A stretch of DNA of 64,000 bases from Collybia mongolica (GCA_013420905.1 JAAXNY010000005.1:930001-994000); one strand, 5' to 3'. Shown: positions 1-12,447, counted from the stretch's first letter. Made by a program: numbers and translations. Notes: generated from the letters alone by a model not told the origin.

Positions 1-30
1 CCAGCTTTCAAATTGATGTAAATGATCTAG

Positions 31-1323
31 GTGCTGGATGGGGGATGTAGGCGGCGGCCAGCGCGTCTTTGAAATGTGCACGAAGGCTCTCAAAGTAGAC
101 AACCCTTTTGGAATTAAAATAGTGAATAATTGAATAATAATCGTGCCACAGGCAGGCTATTGTCATTTTGACACCGTAGGTTTACGTGTCTGGTTCTGAA
201 CTTGGCAAAAATCATTTTAATCATTCACCTCACCAGGCCGCTGGATATGGTGAGTTTTAACCTACATCAAAATCTCCCACCCAAAGCTGAAAATGTTCGA
301 GGCAATGAAGCGCAAGTTGGAGCTGCTATTCGCGAGTCCGGGGTTCCCAGGAATGAAGTGTACATCGCCACGAACAGGTTTCCACGCGATTCAACCTCAC
401 CTGCGTGCTACGAAGGATAAACTACACAAATGTAAGGGAAGTATTTGAGGCATCGTTGAAAGAACTCGACTGTGGTTATATCGATTTATACCTTATCCAT
501 TGGCCCCAGATTATACGGTCAGGTGTGCATATAGTTTGTTCACTGTTCTGTTTATCCTACGCCTAGTATATGGTTCTTCCAAGGCATACCGTCCAGATGA
601 ACATCCTAACTTCATCGACACATGGAAAGAGATGGAGAAATTATAGAAACTGGTGAACAACGATGTACTCCTTGTGCGCATTTCCTGATTCTCCTACGTA
701 TCCTAGGGAAAGTGAAAGCCATCGGTGTCTCTAACTTTTCTGTCAAGACCCTTACGAAACTCCTTCAACACTGTTCCATCATCCCAGCTACTAACCAGAT
801 TGAATTACACCCATGCCTTCCCCGAAATGACCTGAAAACGTTCTGTGAAGAGAAAGGGATACTCCTGACTGCTTATGCGCCGTTGGGTAATTGAAATGTA
901 TTTGTGGCTATACCGTCAAAACTCTAATATTTTGATGTTCAGGTCGATCGACGACCTTCTTCAACGAGCCATCAATCACAAGGATCGCCAATAAGCTGAA
1001 GATCTCTCCAGCACAAGTAGTTCTCAGCTGGGGGGTACAACGTGGCACCGTCGTCATTCCCAAGAGCGAAGACGAAGGCCGAATGAGGGCCAACATCACT
1101 GTATGTCCATAGAGATTGGATGGCATGGGATACTCACGACGGATGCCAATAGCTAATTGAACTCCCTGCCGAGGACATGGAAACGATAAATAAAATACAT
1201 ACACAACCGGGAATGCATAGGTCACTTTTTACGTTCCATGAGCCTGGAGGGGTGGTCTTTGGGTGGACATATGAGGACCTTGGGTGGAATATGAAGGAAG
1301 GTGGCATTGTGCCTCCGGATTGA
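31..1323 (+). pseudogene. Aldo-keto reductase pseudogene, 5' truncated by the window edge
   Basis: The exons follow the same plan as the intact reductase at 24855-26284: a GGGQR segment, GYCHFDT (catalytic Asp), AAGYG (catalytic Tyr), LIHWPQ (catalytic His), KVKAIGVSNFSVK, PATNQIELHPCLP, ISPAQVVLSWGVQRG, VIPKSEDEGR and a C-terminal FGWTYEDLGWN. Two lesions are visible. The catalytic Lys position (TTKLA in the intact copy) reads ATNR. One base is missing near 641-650, giving an in-frame TAG at 644-646 and breaking the phase to the next intron. The first exon, with the start codon, lies left of the window. The family reduces aldehydes and ketones with NADPH. This copy is probably inactive unless the deletion is an assembly error. 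Confidence 0.8.
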
Positions 1324-1390
1324 CAAAAGCGAGACCATATGTAATCCAAATATGTGTAGTATTTGATTCTCAAGTGTCAAACTTCTCTGC

Positions 1391-2694
1391 CTACGTAACC
1401 CATAAAACATCCATAGCCGCTAACTTGGGCATCTGTCGTGCAACCAGCGGCTTAAACTCACCCAATCCATCGCTCACCTTCAGAGCGATGCGTACAACGC
1501 GCAGCCTCGCAAATACACCGCTTGTGAGAACGGCGTCCAGCTCGCGCCAGACAGGATACTCGCAGATCTCCTGCACATCCCGCGCTGTCACCGAGAATTT
1601 CCAGACCCCAGTAAAGTCAAGCATGATAGAGAGCTCCTCTAACACACTACGATCGGTCAGTAGTACAGCACGCAGAGCGGCTACGAGAGTGGGAAGGGGG
1701 TCTGAGGGCTTCCCGCGTGCGAACTTGGTACTAAGCCTGATGGTGTGCAGCACCCCGAGATTTATTGGGGATGACGCATATGGCCCTTATAGGGTGTCAG
1801 CTAGGGGAGCAACAGGGAGGCAGCGGTATACAGACCCTCGTTGTCAGCACCGAGCCGTTCCCATGATAAGCGCTCCAGTGATTGTGCAGCCGCCTCAGTT
1901 ACTTCGGCAGCGAACGCACAATTTGCATCGAGCGAAAGTTCGCGAAGCTGGCTCAATCGCAACGGTGAGTACGCGTGCCGCAAAGCATCGACCAGAAGGT
2001 GTCCGCTTTGCGTAGATCCCCGGATCTCTAAGGATAACAGATGTCCTTTACCCCACGGACGGGACTTATACAAACTCATAGAGCTTGTCAGCGTTTTTCT
2101 TGCGCTGGCATAGCGTTCTTGATCTATGTGGATATTTATCCAGCGTAGTGTCTTTAAGTGGATGAATCGTGCAAAGTCGGATATCGGAAGATTGCTCAGA
2201 TGGTCAAGGGTGATCGTGCTGACGAGGCTGAACGACAGTTCCAGGATCGCGCTGCGTAGCTCTAGGGGAATGATGTCCCAAGATAACGCTCTGGCATAGA
2301 TGTTCCGAAAGGTAAAGGACCGTAATTCATGTAAGATCTGGAGAATATCGGGGAGTGTGTTCTCGATGGTAATCCAATCGCGCCCCCGGAACTCCGCTTG
2401 GACATTGGAGATTACGGATAGATCTCGGATATAACATGCAAGGCTTGGGTTGTTATTCAGGGCGCGGTATAGGCCTCTGCATGGCTTCGGATGGCTGAGC
2501 ACAATGTTCGAGAACAAGTGGGTGCGACAAGGAGGAAGAAAGGAACGGGAAACGAGTGAGCAACGTTGCAGTACCGGTTTATCGCTGCCGAGTTCATCGA
2601 TTATGCTGTAAATGATATCAGCAGGTACGTGAGCATGCACCATTGAGCGCAAACTGTGGAGAAGGTTCAAGCTGTGTCTACCTCGTGGAAACAC
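1391..2694 (-). CDS. F-box-like protein, possibly disrupted
   Basis: Two minus-strand reading frames follow each other. The first (2694 down to 1801, ATG start) opens with an F-box-like segment at residues ~19-60: VPADIIYSIIDELGSD, then CSLVSRSFLPPCR and HLFSNI. It continues with leucine-rich text typical of fungal F-box proteins (a substrate-selecting SCF ubiquitin ligase subunit). The second (about 1753 to 1391) continues in another frame with leucine-rich text and ends VLWVT. The gap of about 50-80 bases has a possible GT...TTAG intron with a CTGAC branch-like site, but the signals are weak. A frameshift is the alternative, so the gene may be a pseudogene. No partner can be named. Confidence 0.5.
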
Positions 2695-3335
2695 GATAAG
2701 TCTGAATACTTCCCCTGCGCGCGTTCCATCAGTGTAGTGCTTCTAAGTCCTCCATCAGCAGTTGCAGTTTAGTAATCACGTGTGCTGGCCAATGGCGCAA
2801 TCGCGAATCAGAATATAAATAAGGCCATGCCAACAGGGTGGGAGAGGTATAACTTCGACTTCTCACGATGTTGAACTGGGAAGCATAGTGTCCGGTCCGT
2901 GGCTGATCTCTTTGTAGTTTATTATACTTACTATATTGACTCTACTTAGCTCCACCAATGAAAGCTAAGGACGTTCAGTAGAGAATCACTTATATGTTTG
3001 TAGGAGGTTGTTGATATGGAACAATCCTTGATTCGATATTGTAGTATACTCAGATCGAATGGTGCACCCTAAAACCCAGTTTTAACATCAGCTTTTAATC
3101 AGTTCTTGGCTGAGAAGCGGTGTGTAGAGCTTGTATCCAAGAGGTCCGGGTACTGGTTAACAAAATGAGTTATGCTGCGTGGTTATCACGGTATGGCTTT
3201 GTATGCATGGGGGTCGTAACAGCATAGCATACGCAATGGGCATACAAGTGGGCGTTTTTGTATCTAGATACGAAGGAAAATAGGCAGCTAATGCAGCGGT
3301 CGAGTGCCAAGAATAAAGACCCGACAGAACACCAT
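2695..3335. other. Intergenic, no gene seen
   Basis: This is the spacer between the 5' end of the F-box-like gene and the 3' end of the uL2 gene. An A/T-rich AATATAAATAAGG string near 2812-2826 could serve as a TATA element, but its target is unclear. No coding pattern is recognised. Confidence 0.4.
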
Positions 3336-4332
3336 TTAAACCTCCTTGACCTTGACGGTACCGCGTAGCAGACCAGTCTAAACGATAGAAACGAAAATGA
3401 GAATATTTCAAAGCGATGGAAAGTATAACACGTACCCGGCGAGCGGCAATGAGACCGACTTTCTGTCCAGGAACGGCGGAGCGAGCAATGGTCGAGGCTT
3501 TTCCGATATGTTGGTGATTACCACCACCATGAGGATGGTCCACGGGGTTCATCGCCACACCACGAGTACGGGGCCAGCTAGAAGGGGCGTCAAAAACCTG
3601 GCGGTACGCGTTTCAAACATATATACGCACTTGTAACGCTTAGCCCTATATTTGTGGTAAGCACGGCCAGCCTTGAGCAAAGGCTTGTCAATGCGTCCTC
3701 CACCAGCAACAATTCCAATGGTTGCTCGGGCACCACCAGAGATGGTCTTTTTGGCGCCAGAGGGCAGACGAATGCGGGTCTTGTTGTCGTCAGGTGAGTG
3801 GCCAATAACGGTAGCGTAGTTGCCGGACGTCCGTGCGAGTGCACCACGGTCACCGACCTTCTCCTCGACGTTGCAGATGATGGTTCCTTCGGGGCATTGG
3901 CTCACGGGGATGACGTTTCCAACGGAGAGTGTGGCCTTCTTGCCACAGTAGACAAAGGCGCCGGTGTGGAGGCCCTCGGTGGCAATGAAGGTTTCTTTGC
4001 GGAGCTTGTAGCGGTAGGGGTCGCGGAAGACTACTCGGGCCAGGGGGGCACCGCTGGGGTGAAATTTTAGAATTCAAAAAGTACTAGTCAAAGAACTGGG
4101 GGCGATAACGCACCGGCCAGAGTCGTGGATGATCTCCTTTACTATTCCGCGAATGTAACCGTTGCTCTCAGCGAAATCGAGGTTGCGGAGGCGGGCGGGT
4201 GCTTTGTTAAGATGAGTGTGTGCCTTGAACTGTAAACGAGGCGAGACGGTGAGTTTCACGAGATCTCAACGGGAGTTGGTATTGTCGTACGATGGCATGC
4301 GAGCGCCTTTGTGCCCTGATAACCCGACCCAT
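3336..4332 (-). CDS. RPL2: 60S ribosomal protein L8/L2 (uL2)
   Basis: This is a core protein of the large cytosolic ribosomal subunit at the peptidyl-transferase centre. The exons read [10 protein letters not shown] (start 4332-4330), [113 protein letters not shown], then [19 protein letters not shown] with the conserved histidine loop, VGLIAARR and [17 protein letters not shown]. Four introns are inferred: 4230-4290, about 4070-4127, a short one after KRYN, and one before TGLLRG. Length is about normal for the family. One oddity: residues 10-14 (RSHAI) replace the usual glycine/serine-rich KSGGSI stretch, so the first donor site may be slightly misplaced. Confidence 0.93.
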
Positions 4333-4771
4333 CGTATATTCTGAAATTTGAAGTTAGTCCCGAGATCAAAGTCATACACCTGAAGTCCATCCAGCGAGAT
4401 CCAAGTCCATCCAACCCAAAAGTCCATCGATTTCGCTCCCGTTTTCTCCTCAGAGGACTTCATTACGTCCATGAAGCGTCCCATGTACATTTCTGCAGCA
4501 TAAAATGGCATACTCACATCCTAGTATCTTGAGGAGAGGTTTGGTGGTGATACGGACCTGTTGCTGCACACTTGTCTCAGAGTAAACACTAACAAACATT
4601 ATGTAATACTAAGAATCATCATTGCCGAAAAGGTCACTGGCGGGCTCGGCTCCGAGGTTGCTTTGCCGTTCAAGCGGATTCTCCTCTTCTAGCTTTGTAT
4701 TTGCTCGCGGAGGATCACAATTTTAACGCGTTGGATTCCTCCTGTATACCTCTGTGGTCTCGTGCTCTCAG

Positions 4772-5598
4772 ATGGCTAACGGAATGACATGTACGTTGAG
4801 TTCTCGCTTCGCAGGCATAATCTAATTTAGAATGGTGTAGACACAAGTCTACGCTATGATTACTTGTCCGACGCACGTTTCATGAAACTCTACGAACAGT
4901 TGCGAGGAGAGATCCTTGGACCTCTGAGCCTATTTACTGTCAGCTCTTCCCTAAGAAACCACGGTAATCATGTGTGATGTACGCTTTTTTGCCCCTAGTA
5001 TCGGCTCCTGCAGTCCGCGAGCTCGTTGCGCAGGTTAGCGCTATAAAAAGTCAATTTTCTCGCAGTGTCATTTGTCACAACCAGTTCTCGTTACAGCTTC
5101 ATTGATTTCTGGGGCTCCCTTCAAGGTTATTACCTGTGAATTCGAAGTCATCTGTACTTCCGGACTTATGTATCAATCTTTCCCAACTCGTATAATCGCC
5201 GAGCGTAGTTGGGCATGATGCACCGGTTCAGGCGCTTGCTTTTCATCTCACTGGAAGCATATGTTCTCGATAAGATATGATTATACCATGCGGATATGAA
5301 TCCTTCAGACAGGCTGGTACACTAGAAAAAGTACGACCCGGAATTGCCATCCTATGATACTCCTGTTTCTGACGAACTGTATCGCCAGTTGAAGGCCATG
5401 CACCCTTTACGCAATTGCTGATACGGGGTGCTGTGCCTACCACGGACAGCAAGAACGACAATGCTGAACGGATAGTAAACGTGATTGCTACGGGGGGTAC
5501 TGATCAGGTATGGATGTTTTCACATGAAATATATTATACAAAAATATTCTGAGGACACGCCATCTCTCCTACAGCCGGTCAAATTTTGGTGCCCCTGA
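4772..5598 (+). pseudogene. Unrecognised multi-exon gene, possibly broken
   Basis: A start after a CTCTCAG string gives MANGMT. Joining across GTACGT...GTGTAG gives YTSLRYDYLSDARFMKLYEQ, then LGPLSLFTVSSSLRNHG, VSAPAVRELVAQ, a join over a very short 33-nt intron to LVTASLISGAPFKVITCEF, later KYDPELPSYDTPVSDELYRQ and DNAERIVNVIATGGTDQ, ending PVKFWCP-stop at 5596-5598. The composition and regular splice signals suggest a real protein. Around 5400 the frame must shift by one base (LKAMHP to TQLLIRGAV), and the link near 5200-5310 is unclear, so this may be a pseudogene. I do not recognise the family. Confidence 0.35.
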
Positions 5599-5873
5599 TT
5601 TTTTCAGTTCACCCAGGTTCCAGGCTTCTTCACGCCTATCCGTCTTGTTTACCGCTGCTATCGTTTTGACTCATCCCCATCTTGCCTTTCTTACAATGTC
5701 TCCGTGTGTCAAACCAGTCAAACCACATCCCACCATCTATGTTAATCGTTTGGCCTAAAGGATAGTCTAGTGAACCATTCTCTGCAGTGTTGTGACTGGA
5801 GGGAACTTACCAAGAAGACTCTTATGACACAAGGAACGAAACTGTGTTCGCTATTTCCTCTGGTCGTCCCAAA

Positions 5874-6185
5874 CTATCGAGAAGGGAAGTCATTACGGAG
5901 AGTCCCGCATTTGCAACCATCCGTCAAAGAAAAAGATGAAATATCTGAATATTCCTTAATAGCCTCATTGAATCCTACCACATCAAGGCCCCCAAGGTTC
6001 TCAACGGCAGTATGTATCATGTCTTTTACTCGATCCTCCTTAGTGATGTCGACTTCGTATATAGTTGCCTTGCGTCCCGTCGCCACCTTCACTTGTTCCG
6101 CGACGGGGGCCACGGCTTTACCAATGCTGTCTGCTGCTCCAGTGATGATAGCAACCTGTTGAGAAGGTATATCACGCAGTCCCAA
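5874..6185 (-). pseudogene. Short-chain dehydrogenase remnant (N-terminal part)
   Basis: The reading frame shows the Rossmann start of the SDR family: VAIITGAADSIGKAVA (a TGxxxGIG-type loop with Asp-Ser in place of the usual residues), then IYEVDITKEDRV and ENLGGLDVV. The NNAG motif that should follow is degraded to GFNEA. Nothing downstream supplies the catalytic Ser or YxxxK, and only about 100 residues remain of a ~250-residue family. This is therefore read as a decayed fragment of an NAD(P)H-dependent dehydrogenase. Confidence 0.6.
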
Positions 6186-7700
6186 AGATTTGCCGAATGA
6201 ACTAAAAAGTATCTACCCCAAAGAAGATATAGTTCAGCTTTATAAGGTACATGGTCGCTGGGTGTTGCCGATCAGTAGGTCAGATGCTCCGTTATGATGT
6301 GCATGCATATGTCTTATGGAAATAACTCCAATTTTCTGGATACCAGTTCTTGAACATTAACCCACGAGTGAACTTTGCTTGAAAAGTGGTCATCGGGGCT
6401 ACCACTATACCCGAGAGTTATTGAAATTGTGCCAATGAGATCATAGATGGATCTCGCAGTACGAATGGGGGATTGTCGATTTATCATCTACCATATGCAG
6501 GATAAGGAAAGTAATGCCGTGCGTCGAGCGTGGATCCGAATGCCTTATAGTATGATTTTGAGTCAGTTTGTTTCATGTGTATACTTGCTATCGGGGAGAT
6601 CAATTTGATTGGTCCAAGATTACTTATCAAAGATTGGTGGTCGCCACTTGATGGCTCTAAAGAACCTGTGTTGTACTCCGTAATAATCGGTGATGGTGTT
6701 AGCCAATGTCGGTGCGGGTACGGTCATTTTTACGGGTGCGTACTGCGTGAGCACACTTGAAGACCCACTTTTACATTACAGTTGCTCTTCTACTCTCCGG
6801 GGTGTCTTAATCACTTAATGCCCCAACTGGCCCCATTACCTGATGGGGAGGTTTCACAAAGACGGTAATTATAGTTTGAGGCTGAAGTCCACGACTTTAG
6901 TCAGTTACGATGACCTTGTTGGTAGGATCCGGAATAAAATTGGGGGAGAAGGCATGCCATGGAGTATTTTTGGGCCGCTGACCCACGTCGATTTCATATT
7001 CGACTTGAAGGCAAAAAAAGTATGTATACATAATCATCGAAATCTCAGCCATCAACTTTGCTGAACGACTTGGAATAGATCTCAGGAGGCAAGTAGTGAT
7101 CAGATTATAGATCAAACAACCCATCACTGCAGGAACAGGCTAATAATATAGGGAAAGGCAGATTGAGCAAACGGTTCTCATGACTTCGAACTCCACACGT
7201 AGCGGCCACGGCTTCATCACATGGACTGGGGTTTGGGTTCAAGCTTGTGATGTGGCGTTATTTTGGTGCGACCCCCATTCAAAAAAAAAAAACAGCTGAT
7301 GAAGCTATTTTTGAAGATTCTATCCAAATGTACTTTTTCGCCTCTTCGTTGTTCATATAATACAGGATGGTTTCCGCCCTTCATGGGGGAGGGGAAGCCG
7401 GATACCTACCCTGAGTATTATGATGGGAAAAGGTATGGTTTATCGTTACTTTTTTGGGGAATGAAGATGGTTACTCTCGGGTTCGCCACACCTCCCGTTT
7501 GAAGCTGCGAAAACAGGTTTATAATTCGTTCAGGTTTCAAGCTGACCTTTCCCTTGAAATGCCATGACGCTTCCCGCACCTTTTAATAAGAAACAAAGGA
7601 CTACGTCTGCACCGGCCCGATCATACAACAGTGCGCTCGCCACTAGGCTAGTGTTCGCGGTGAACCCGATACCTATCACAGTTGCAGCCGTCGCTGCCAG
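6186..7700. other. Gene-poor stretch, nothing recognised
   Basis: Only short unrelated reading frames of 60-80 codons occur on either strand. No motif, splice pattern or repeat was identified, apart from an A-rich run near 7280-7291. Confidence 0.4.
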
Positions 7701-7719
7701 CACCACCTCCCTGATTAAC

Positions 7720-8450
7720 TACACTTTTGAAGGCCTTGCAGGGGCCTGCCTCTTCCTCCGGGACCTAAATTCCAGTTTATATAATAATACAAAAATGCCA
7801 AAGACAGACTTCACGAAATTTGGAAATATAACTGGAACAAGAAACATGGCAAATAATTCCCTAGTTGACTCCGAAAAGTCTTTAGGATCGACCTCGAACT
7901 CGGTTAACACATTTGTGTCTTCTCACTTCGTCTGTTAGTTCCATCCTAGTTCCCCGGCGCTCATTTCAAGAGGTTTGTGGAAATAATGCGACAGTACTGC
8001 GAGCAATTTTTGGAGCGACCATTCAAGGACACTAAAGATCATTCCCTTTTACACCATTCCATCGTCTCACCTTCCACCCAGCTTGCGGGAACGGCAACTG
8101 ACTATTATTTATGTTAACCGATTAGTTGAAAAATTTGGGGGGGCACCAGATGCCCGGATGAGTATATAAAACCATCTCGCTCCCTCCCCTATAACCTGAA
8201 CATTTAATTTCCAACTAGAACGGATCCCGCCAGCCATCAAAGCGACTCCTTAGTATTTCGACACTAACTGTTCATAGACATATCCAATTCTCAGTTCGTC
8301 CTTGGTGTGTATTCTGTACAGTGAAGTTCATAAGAAGGCGCAGGGAAAATTTTTCCGGGGTGTTGGATCGGACCATCTTCCTACGTTTTCCGACAAGGAA
8401 TCGCTGCCTTATATCGAATGAGACATTTTCGTATTAAAAGGAAAATCATT
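7720..8450 (+). pseudogene. Cytochrome P450 relic related to the gene at 56.0-58.2 kb
   Basis: Several blocks match the intact P450 at 56025-58211 in the same order. The proline hinge (CTTCCTCCGGGACCTAAA at about 7755, PPGPK-type) is followed by the stretch around 7795-7860. At 7939-8030 there is TTCCATCCTAGTTCCC..GGCGCTCATTTCAAGAG followed by the equivalent of MRPYCEQ...GPF. At 8095-8150 the exon matches the equivalent of RLFEEFGGA, and at 8281-8430 the I-helix-to-ExxR lead (FSDRESLPYI-like). Stops and indels interrupt every frame, and the heme-binding exon is missing. Introns are still recognisable, so the copy arose from DNA rather than a processed transcript. Confidence 0.8.
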
Positions 8451-8619
8451 GAAGAGTTTCCCGAAATAACAAAACCACAGGGAGCAGCACCAATCTTTCA
8501 CCCTGGAAAACAATAAAGGACGAACAGGATTGTAATCCCAGAGTGCATACCATTGAGGAAACGAGGTCCTTCGGCGTTCCCCGTTAGCTGACAGCCTATT
8601 TGTATTTATCCAGGACTCC

Positions 8620-11425
8620 TAGAGCTTCCTGGCCACTGTTGGAGAACGAATTTGTTTTCAGCGGCCGCCATGTCGAGGCTCCAATTATTGTCCCGTCGAC
8701 GTGACCCATTTCTGAACTTCCTAGATATCCGAGCAAGGGCCATTGTTAAATTGAGAAATATGAGATGCAACGTGTCCATTTTGCACTTTGAGGTCGGAGG
8801 GTACTTGGGATAGTCGAATATCATAGTTCTCGTAAAAGCTGATAAAATCATACAGTCGCGACGGGCTAAATAACATAAAGTTATGTACAGAGTCCACTGG
8901 AAAATACCGTACTCACTACATAAGTCACATTGGCCAAGTACCCCTGTCTGGAAGATGGTGTGCAGTAAAGGCCCTGAATTAGTTGAGCGTAAGTCCTATC
9001 CTGACCGTCCATCCACGACTTTTGCATCGTCCGATTGCTGAGTCCCTCCGAGAGAGACCCCATTCCAGCTGTGGCGGGATCTTCAAGTAATGTCCCCAGT
9101 CCCGGTCGAACAGAGTTTTGCTATAGCGCCTCGTGTTCCGTGTACTAGGCTGCTTTGAGGTCCTTCAACTAGGTCGAGCCGTGATTAAGCCGGAGAACTG
9201 GGGGAAAAACTGGAACAAGCTGGCTGAGAGAGGCTTGGCAATTGTCCAAAATTGGGGTTTGTCACTAAAGTGGACCGTGAGACCAGTGAGTGATGTCCAG
9301 AAAATTGGAGAAATGGATAACATCTTCTTATCCCTACTCGTCGAAAAATACCACCACGATGTACCACGTCGGGCCTTGAGTCGAAGGCCCATCCGCTGGT
9401 GCGTTTCTATCGATTGATCATCGATCCTGGTTGGTCCGCCAGTGCCCCAGCATTGAGCACCCCATTGTCCATGTGGAATGTCAGACGTCCGACTTTGGTC
9501 TTGGGCCCTTCCACCTCATTCCTGTGCGCTCTGGAGATACCTGTTTCAACAGGCGAACATACGCACATTACCATGGGAATGGATGATTCCAGACCATGGT
9601 GGTCACTGAAACATTCATCTCGCACGGCAGGGGGAGCTGTTGTATTTTGATGACCCCGATCTTCATCATGGCCTACCACAAGCTGACCTTGAGGAGTTGG
9701 CTCGTAAAGGTTGCCCCGAAAGCTGAACCATCATCTCTATTTTGAGGAGTCCTAATCCTGTGCAATACCCACAGCTCCACAGGTCGCTCCTTAATAGGAC
9801 CCTGATGGTGATCATTGTTGTGACGATGACGATGACTGATCATAACAGCGGCATGTGCACCGGCATACAAGACTAGCCAGATACAATTGTCAAGGGCGGA
9901 GCGAGAAAGTCTGCCCATCCTACACTGATGGTTTACGATGAAAGCGATGGTCCACAAGGGTTACCAGGCAGCCGCACAAGGAAGCGACTATCAGCTGGGT
10001 CGTGGAGCATACGATCTCCAAAAGCCGAAGGGAAAATGGATGTCTCATATACCTGTAAGTAGCCACAGTCAGTCGAAAATCGAATTACTACCTGATGCCA
10101 GGCTTACGCTCTATTGACAGAACAGACACTGTCCAGTACGAGTCCTCTATTCGAAGGATTAGCCATAGCTCATGTCGATATCGTTCAGATTTCGATAGCG
10201 TTATCATAGGACTGGGACTGAGACATCTTGAGCTTGATCGATGAGTAGTACAGCGCCTACCATTCCCATATAAAACGCATTGTAACAAAGGATATAGCTC
10301 GCTAATTTGGTGAGTCGCCGCCCCGCTATATAGCAAAGATGTAATACGATGATAACTCAGGCCACTCATAAGAACGAGGAACTCATCGACGCGTCGTATT
10401 TTGGGCTGGATCATGCGAAGATGAATGGTCTGTCATCCATGTCGTTCGGAAAAGCTACGATATGATTGCCCATCGTTGGAGGTGCATTCGCATTGAAGAC
10501 AAATAACTTCAGGTTGGCTGGCTGGGGCCTCATCACTAGTGGAGCTTGAAGCCTGGGGAGTGCGAAACGGCGGGTTATGCCTTTTTCCCTGCAGATTTGT
10601 ATGATATTGTTACTTCTGAACATGGGTTCAACAAAGCAGTGAGTGAGATAGGATTTTGAAGATAAAAGGCAAGGGCGACGAGCTGCCCCAGAATGGTGCT
10701 CAGATAAAGATGTTTGAACTTGATTTGCCGAATATATTTGACCTTTTGGAGTCACAAGGTGCCACCTCGCTCCCCAATCATTTTTCTCGTCATTCTCATT
10801 ACCCATGCTTTACATGCGCACAAGTCCTAGCCATCCGGCTTTGGTTGGTGCTGCTCTAGAAGGCTCATGTTTCCCATATGCAGCGTGCATTCGTTCACAG
10901 GTGATGGACGTCTGACCCTTGTAATATGTTGGATTCTGCCTCGCGAATTGCGGGCGTTGTCCAAAGCTGGGACGATGGGAACTCGACAACATGCTAGAGC
11001 GTTAATACTGAGATTACCTTATTCACAATCTCAAGGCAGAAGGCCCACGGACGTAGCATAATCAAAATTTCGAGCCACCTTCAAAAACTGAGCTCTTGGG
11101 TTTGGAGATTCAACGGTCGAAAGATTTAGTGGGCACAGGTGAGTTAAAATTTCCGTTTAAGAGTGCTCCCCCATTAATGCGGCCAATTTAGAGTCTTTTA
11201 CATGGTTCTCAACGGCCAAATTTCGCCATTTTATTTTGTACTCTCATGGGCCCATCGGATCGTTCTCCCCTTATACTCCTTATGAACAGTGAACGACTCG
11301 GACCATCCTACGGATCGCGTCTTAGCCGAAGGGGCCGCCAGGCCCCGTGTTCCACCCGCTCTCTGGATCAACCATTCTGACTCATGAATGGGCTACTGGC
11401 CTGCGTGCGGCTCCACGTTCTGCCC
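8620..11425. repeat. Dispersed repeat, copy A
   Basis: A block of about 2.8 kb runs collinear with 21960-24850. Anchors by eye include 8670/22042 (GTCGAG.CTCCA), 9255/22461 (ATTGGGGTTTGTC), 9560/22903 (CGCACATTACCATGGGAATG), 9770/23118 (CACAGCTCCACAGGTCGCTC), 10098/23457 (CAGGCTTACGCTCTATTGAC), 10610/24006 (GTTACTTCTGAACATGGGTT) and 11412/24842 (CACG.TCTGCCC). Spacing stays within about 100 bp, so this is one old duplication. Reading frames inside differ by indels between copies and match no family I know. No terminal repeats or target-site duplications were seen. Confidence 0.8.
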
Positions 11426-11752
11426 AAGTGAATTGGTACAGGTGGCCAAATTCTCTAATAACAATACTTTTACGGCCGGCTCGATTCCTCTAGATGCATT
11501 TGCTCTACCGCAATTTACCTCCCAGTACCGTGCAGGCCCGAACTTTAGAGGTTTGGGCTGACACGCCCACAACCCCAGTAGCACAATCGATGACATCAGC
11601 CTTATATCACTGCGAGGCTTCATATAACGAATAAACTCGGCCTCATAAATCCCACAAAAGCTATGGGATACTATCCTCATTTCAGATTCGATTGGGACCG
11701 GTCGTCGTGAGTACTTGAACACTGTCATAAACATGGCTGAAGGACCGCAATA
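11426..11752. other. Spacer downstream of the UstYa-like gene
   Basis: A minus reading frame (11393-11734) runs across the end of repeat A and has no recognisable motif or start context. Nothing else is supported. Confidence 0.3.
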
Positions 11753-12385
11753 TCATTCAGCTCCCCACGCCTCTCGATTCCTCTGAGCCTCGTCGAAGGC
11801 CCTAGTCCAATCCTTGCAACTATGTGTAACATCAGCTACCGCAATCCCCGGCCCTTCGGGATTGCGTCCCGACTCCAATCGCAGGTCACTTCGACAAAGA
11901 ATCTTCTGCCTGAGATAATCCATACACCGGCTAACAGAATGATCTGGCGCTCTCCTTGTCGACTGAAACTCGACTATCGCATCTTTGATAGTGTTGAGGC
12001 AATGCAGCTGATGGAACAATGAGATAGTGAACGTCTCAGAGCCATTACGGCCCAGACGAAGCGTGGAACCTCCTCGAGGCAATATTGAGCCCCATTCATC
12101 CAAACCCCGCTTTGTATCAAGTGCATAGTGCACTGTATTTTCGATGGTCATAGGAACGTCGGACAGCACTCCGATCTGCCAAACTCGGGTTCGCTTGAAA
12201 CTACCTGCTACTAAAGCACTGTAGATGAGCCCACACTGCCTTTGGAATCATGGTGCTCGCACTCAACTGGGAACAATAGAGCTGATAGTTTCAAATGCAA
12301 ACCGGTGGTACGAGGACAGAAGGCTGAAGGTAACTAGCGTTGCGATTGTCGCAGCAGTGGCAGAAAATGCGAGCGTTGAAGGCAT
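11753..12385 (-). CDS. UstYa-like (DUF3328) oxidase family protein
   Basis: The first exon (ATG 12385-12383) encodes a short tail and a membrane span, ATAATIATLVTFSLL, the usual N-terminal anchor of this family. The second exon, read after about 12205, contains VLSDVPMTIENTVHYALD, the hallmark HQLHCLN, then CMDYLRQKILC and a C-terminal CKDW...W. UstYa proteins carry two HxxHC motifs and act in oxidative cyclisation of fungal RiPPs (ustiloxin, cyclochlorotine) and other products. The first motif is intact here. The second reads SVSRC, so its histidines are lost and activity is doubtful. The intron donor is poor (ATT before GTTCCC). A TATA-like string lies at 12448-12456, about 65 bp upstream of the start. 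Confidence 0.75.
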
Positions 12386-12447
12386 GGCGGCGAGAACGAT
12401 GTATAGATCTTCCCGCCGACAAGAAATTTTTTTGTTAAACGCCACAC

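Noticed and set aside
4266..4517. An 83-codon minus frame upstream of the uL2 coding exons
   Set aside because: It overlaps the first exon and intron of uL2 in another frame and has no motif.
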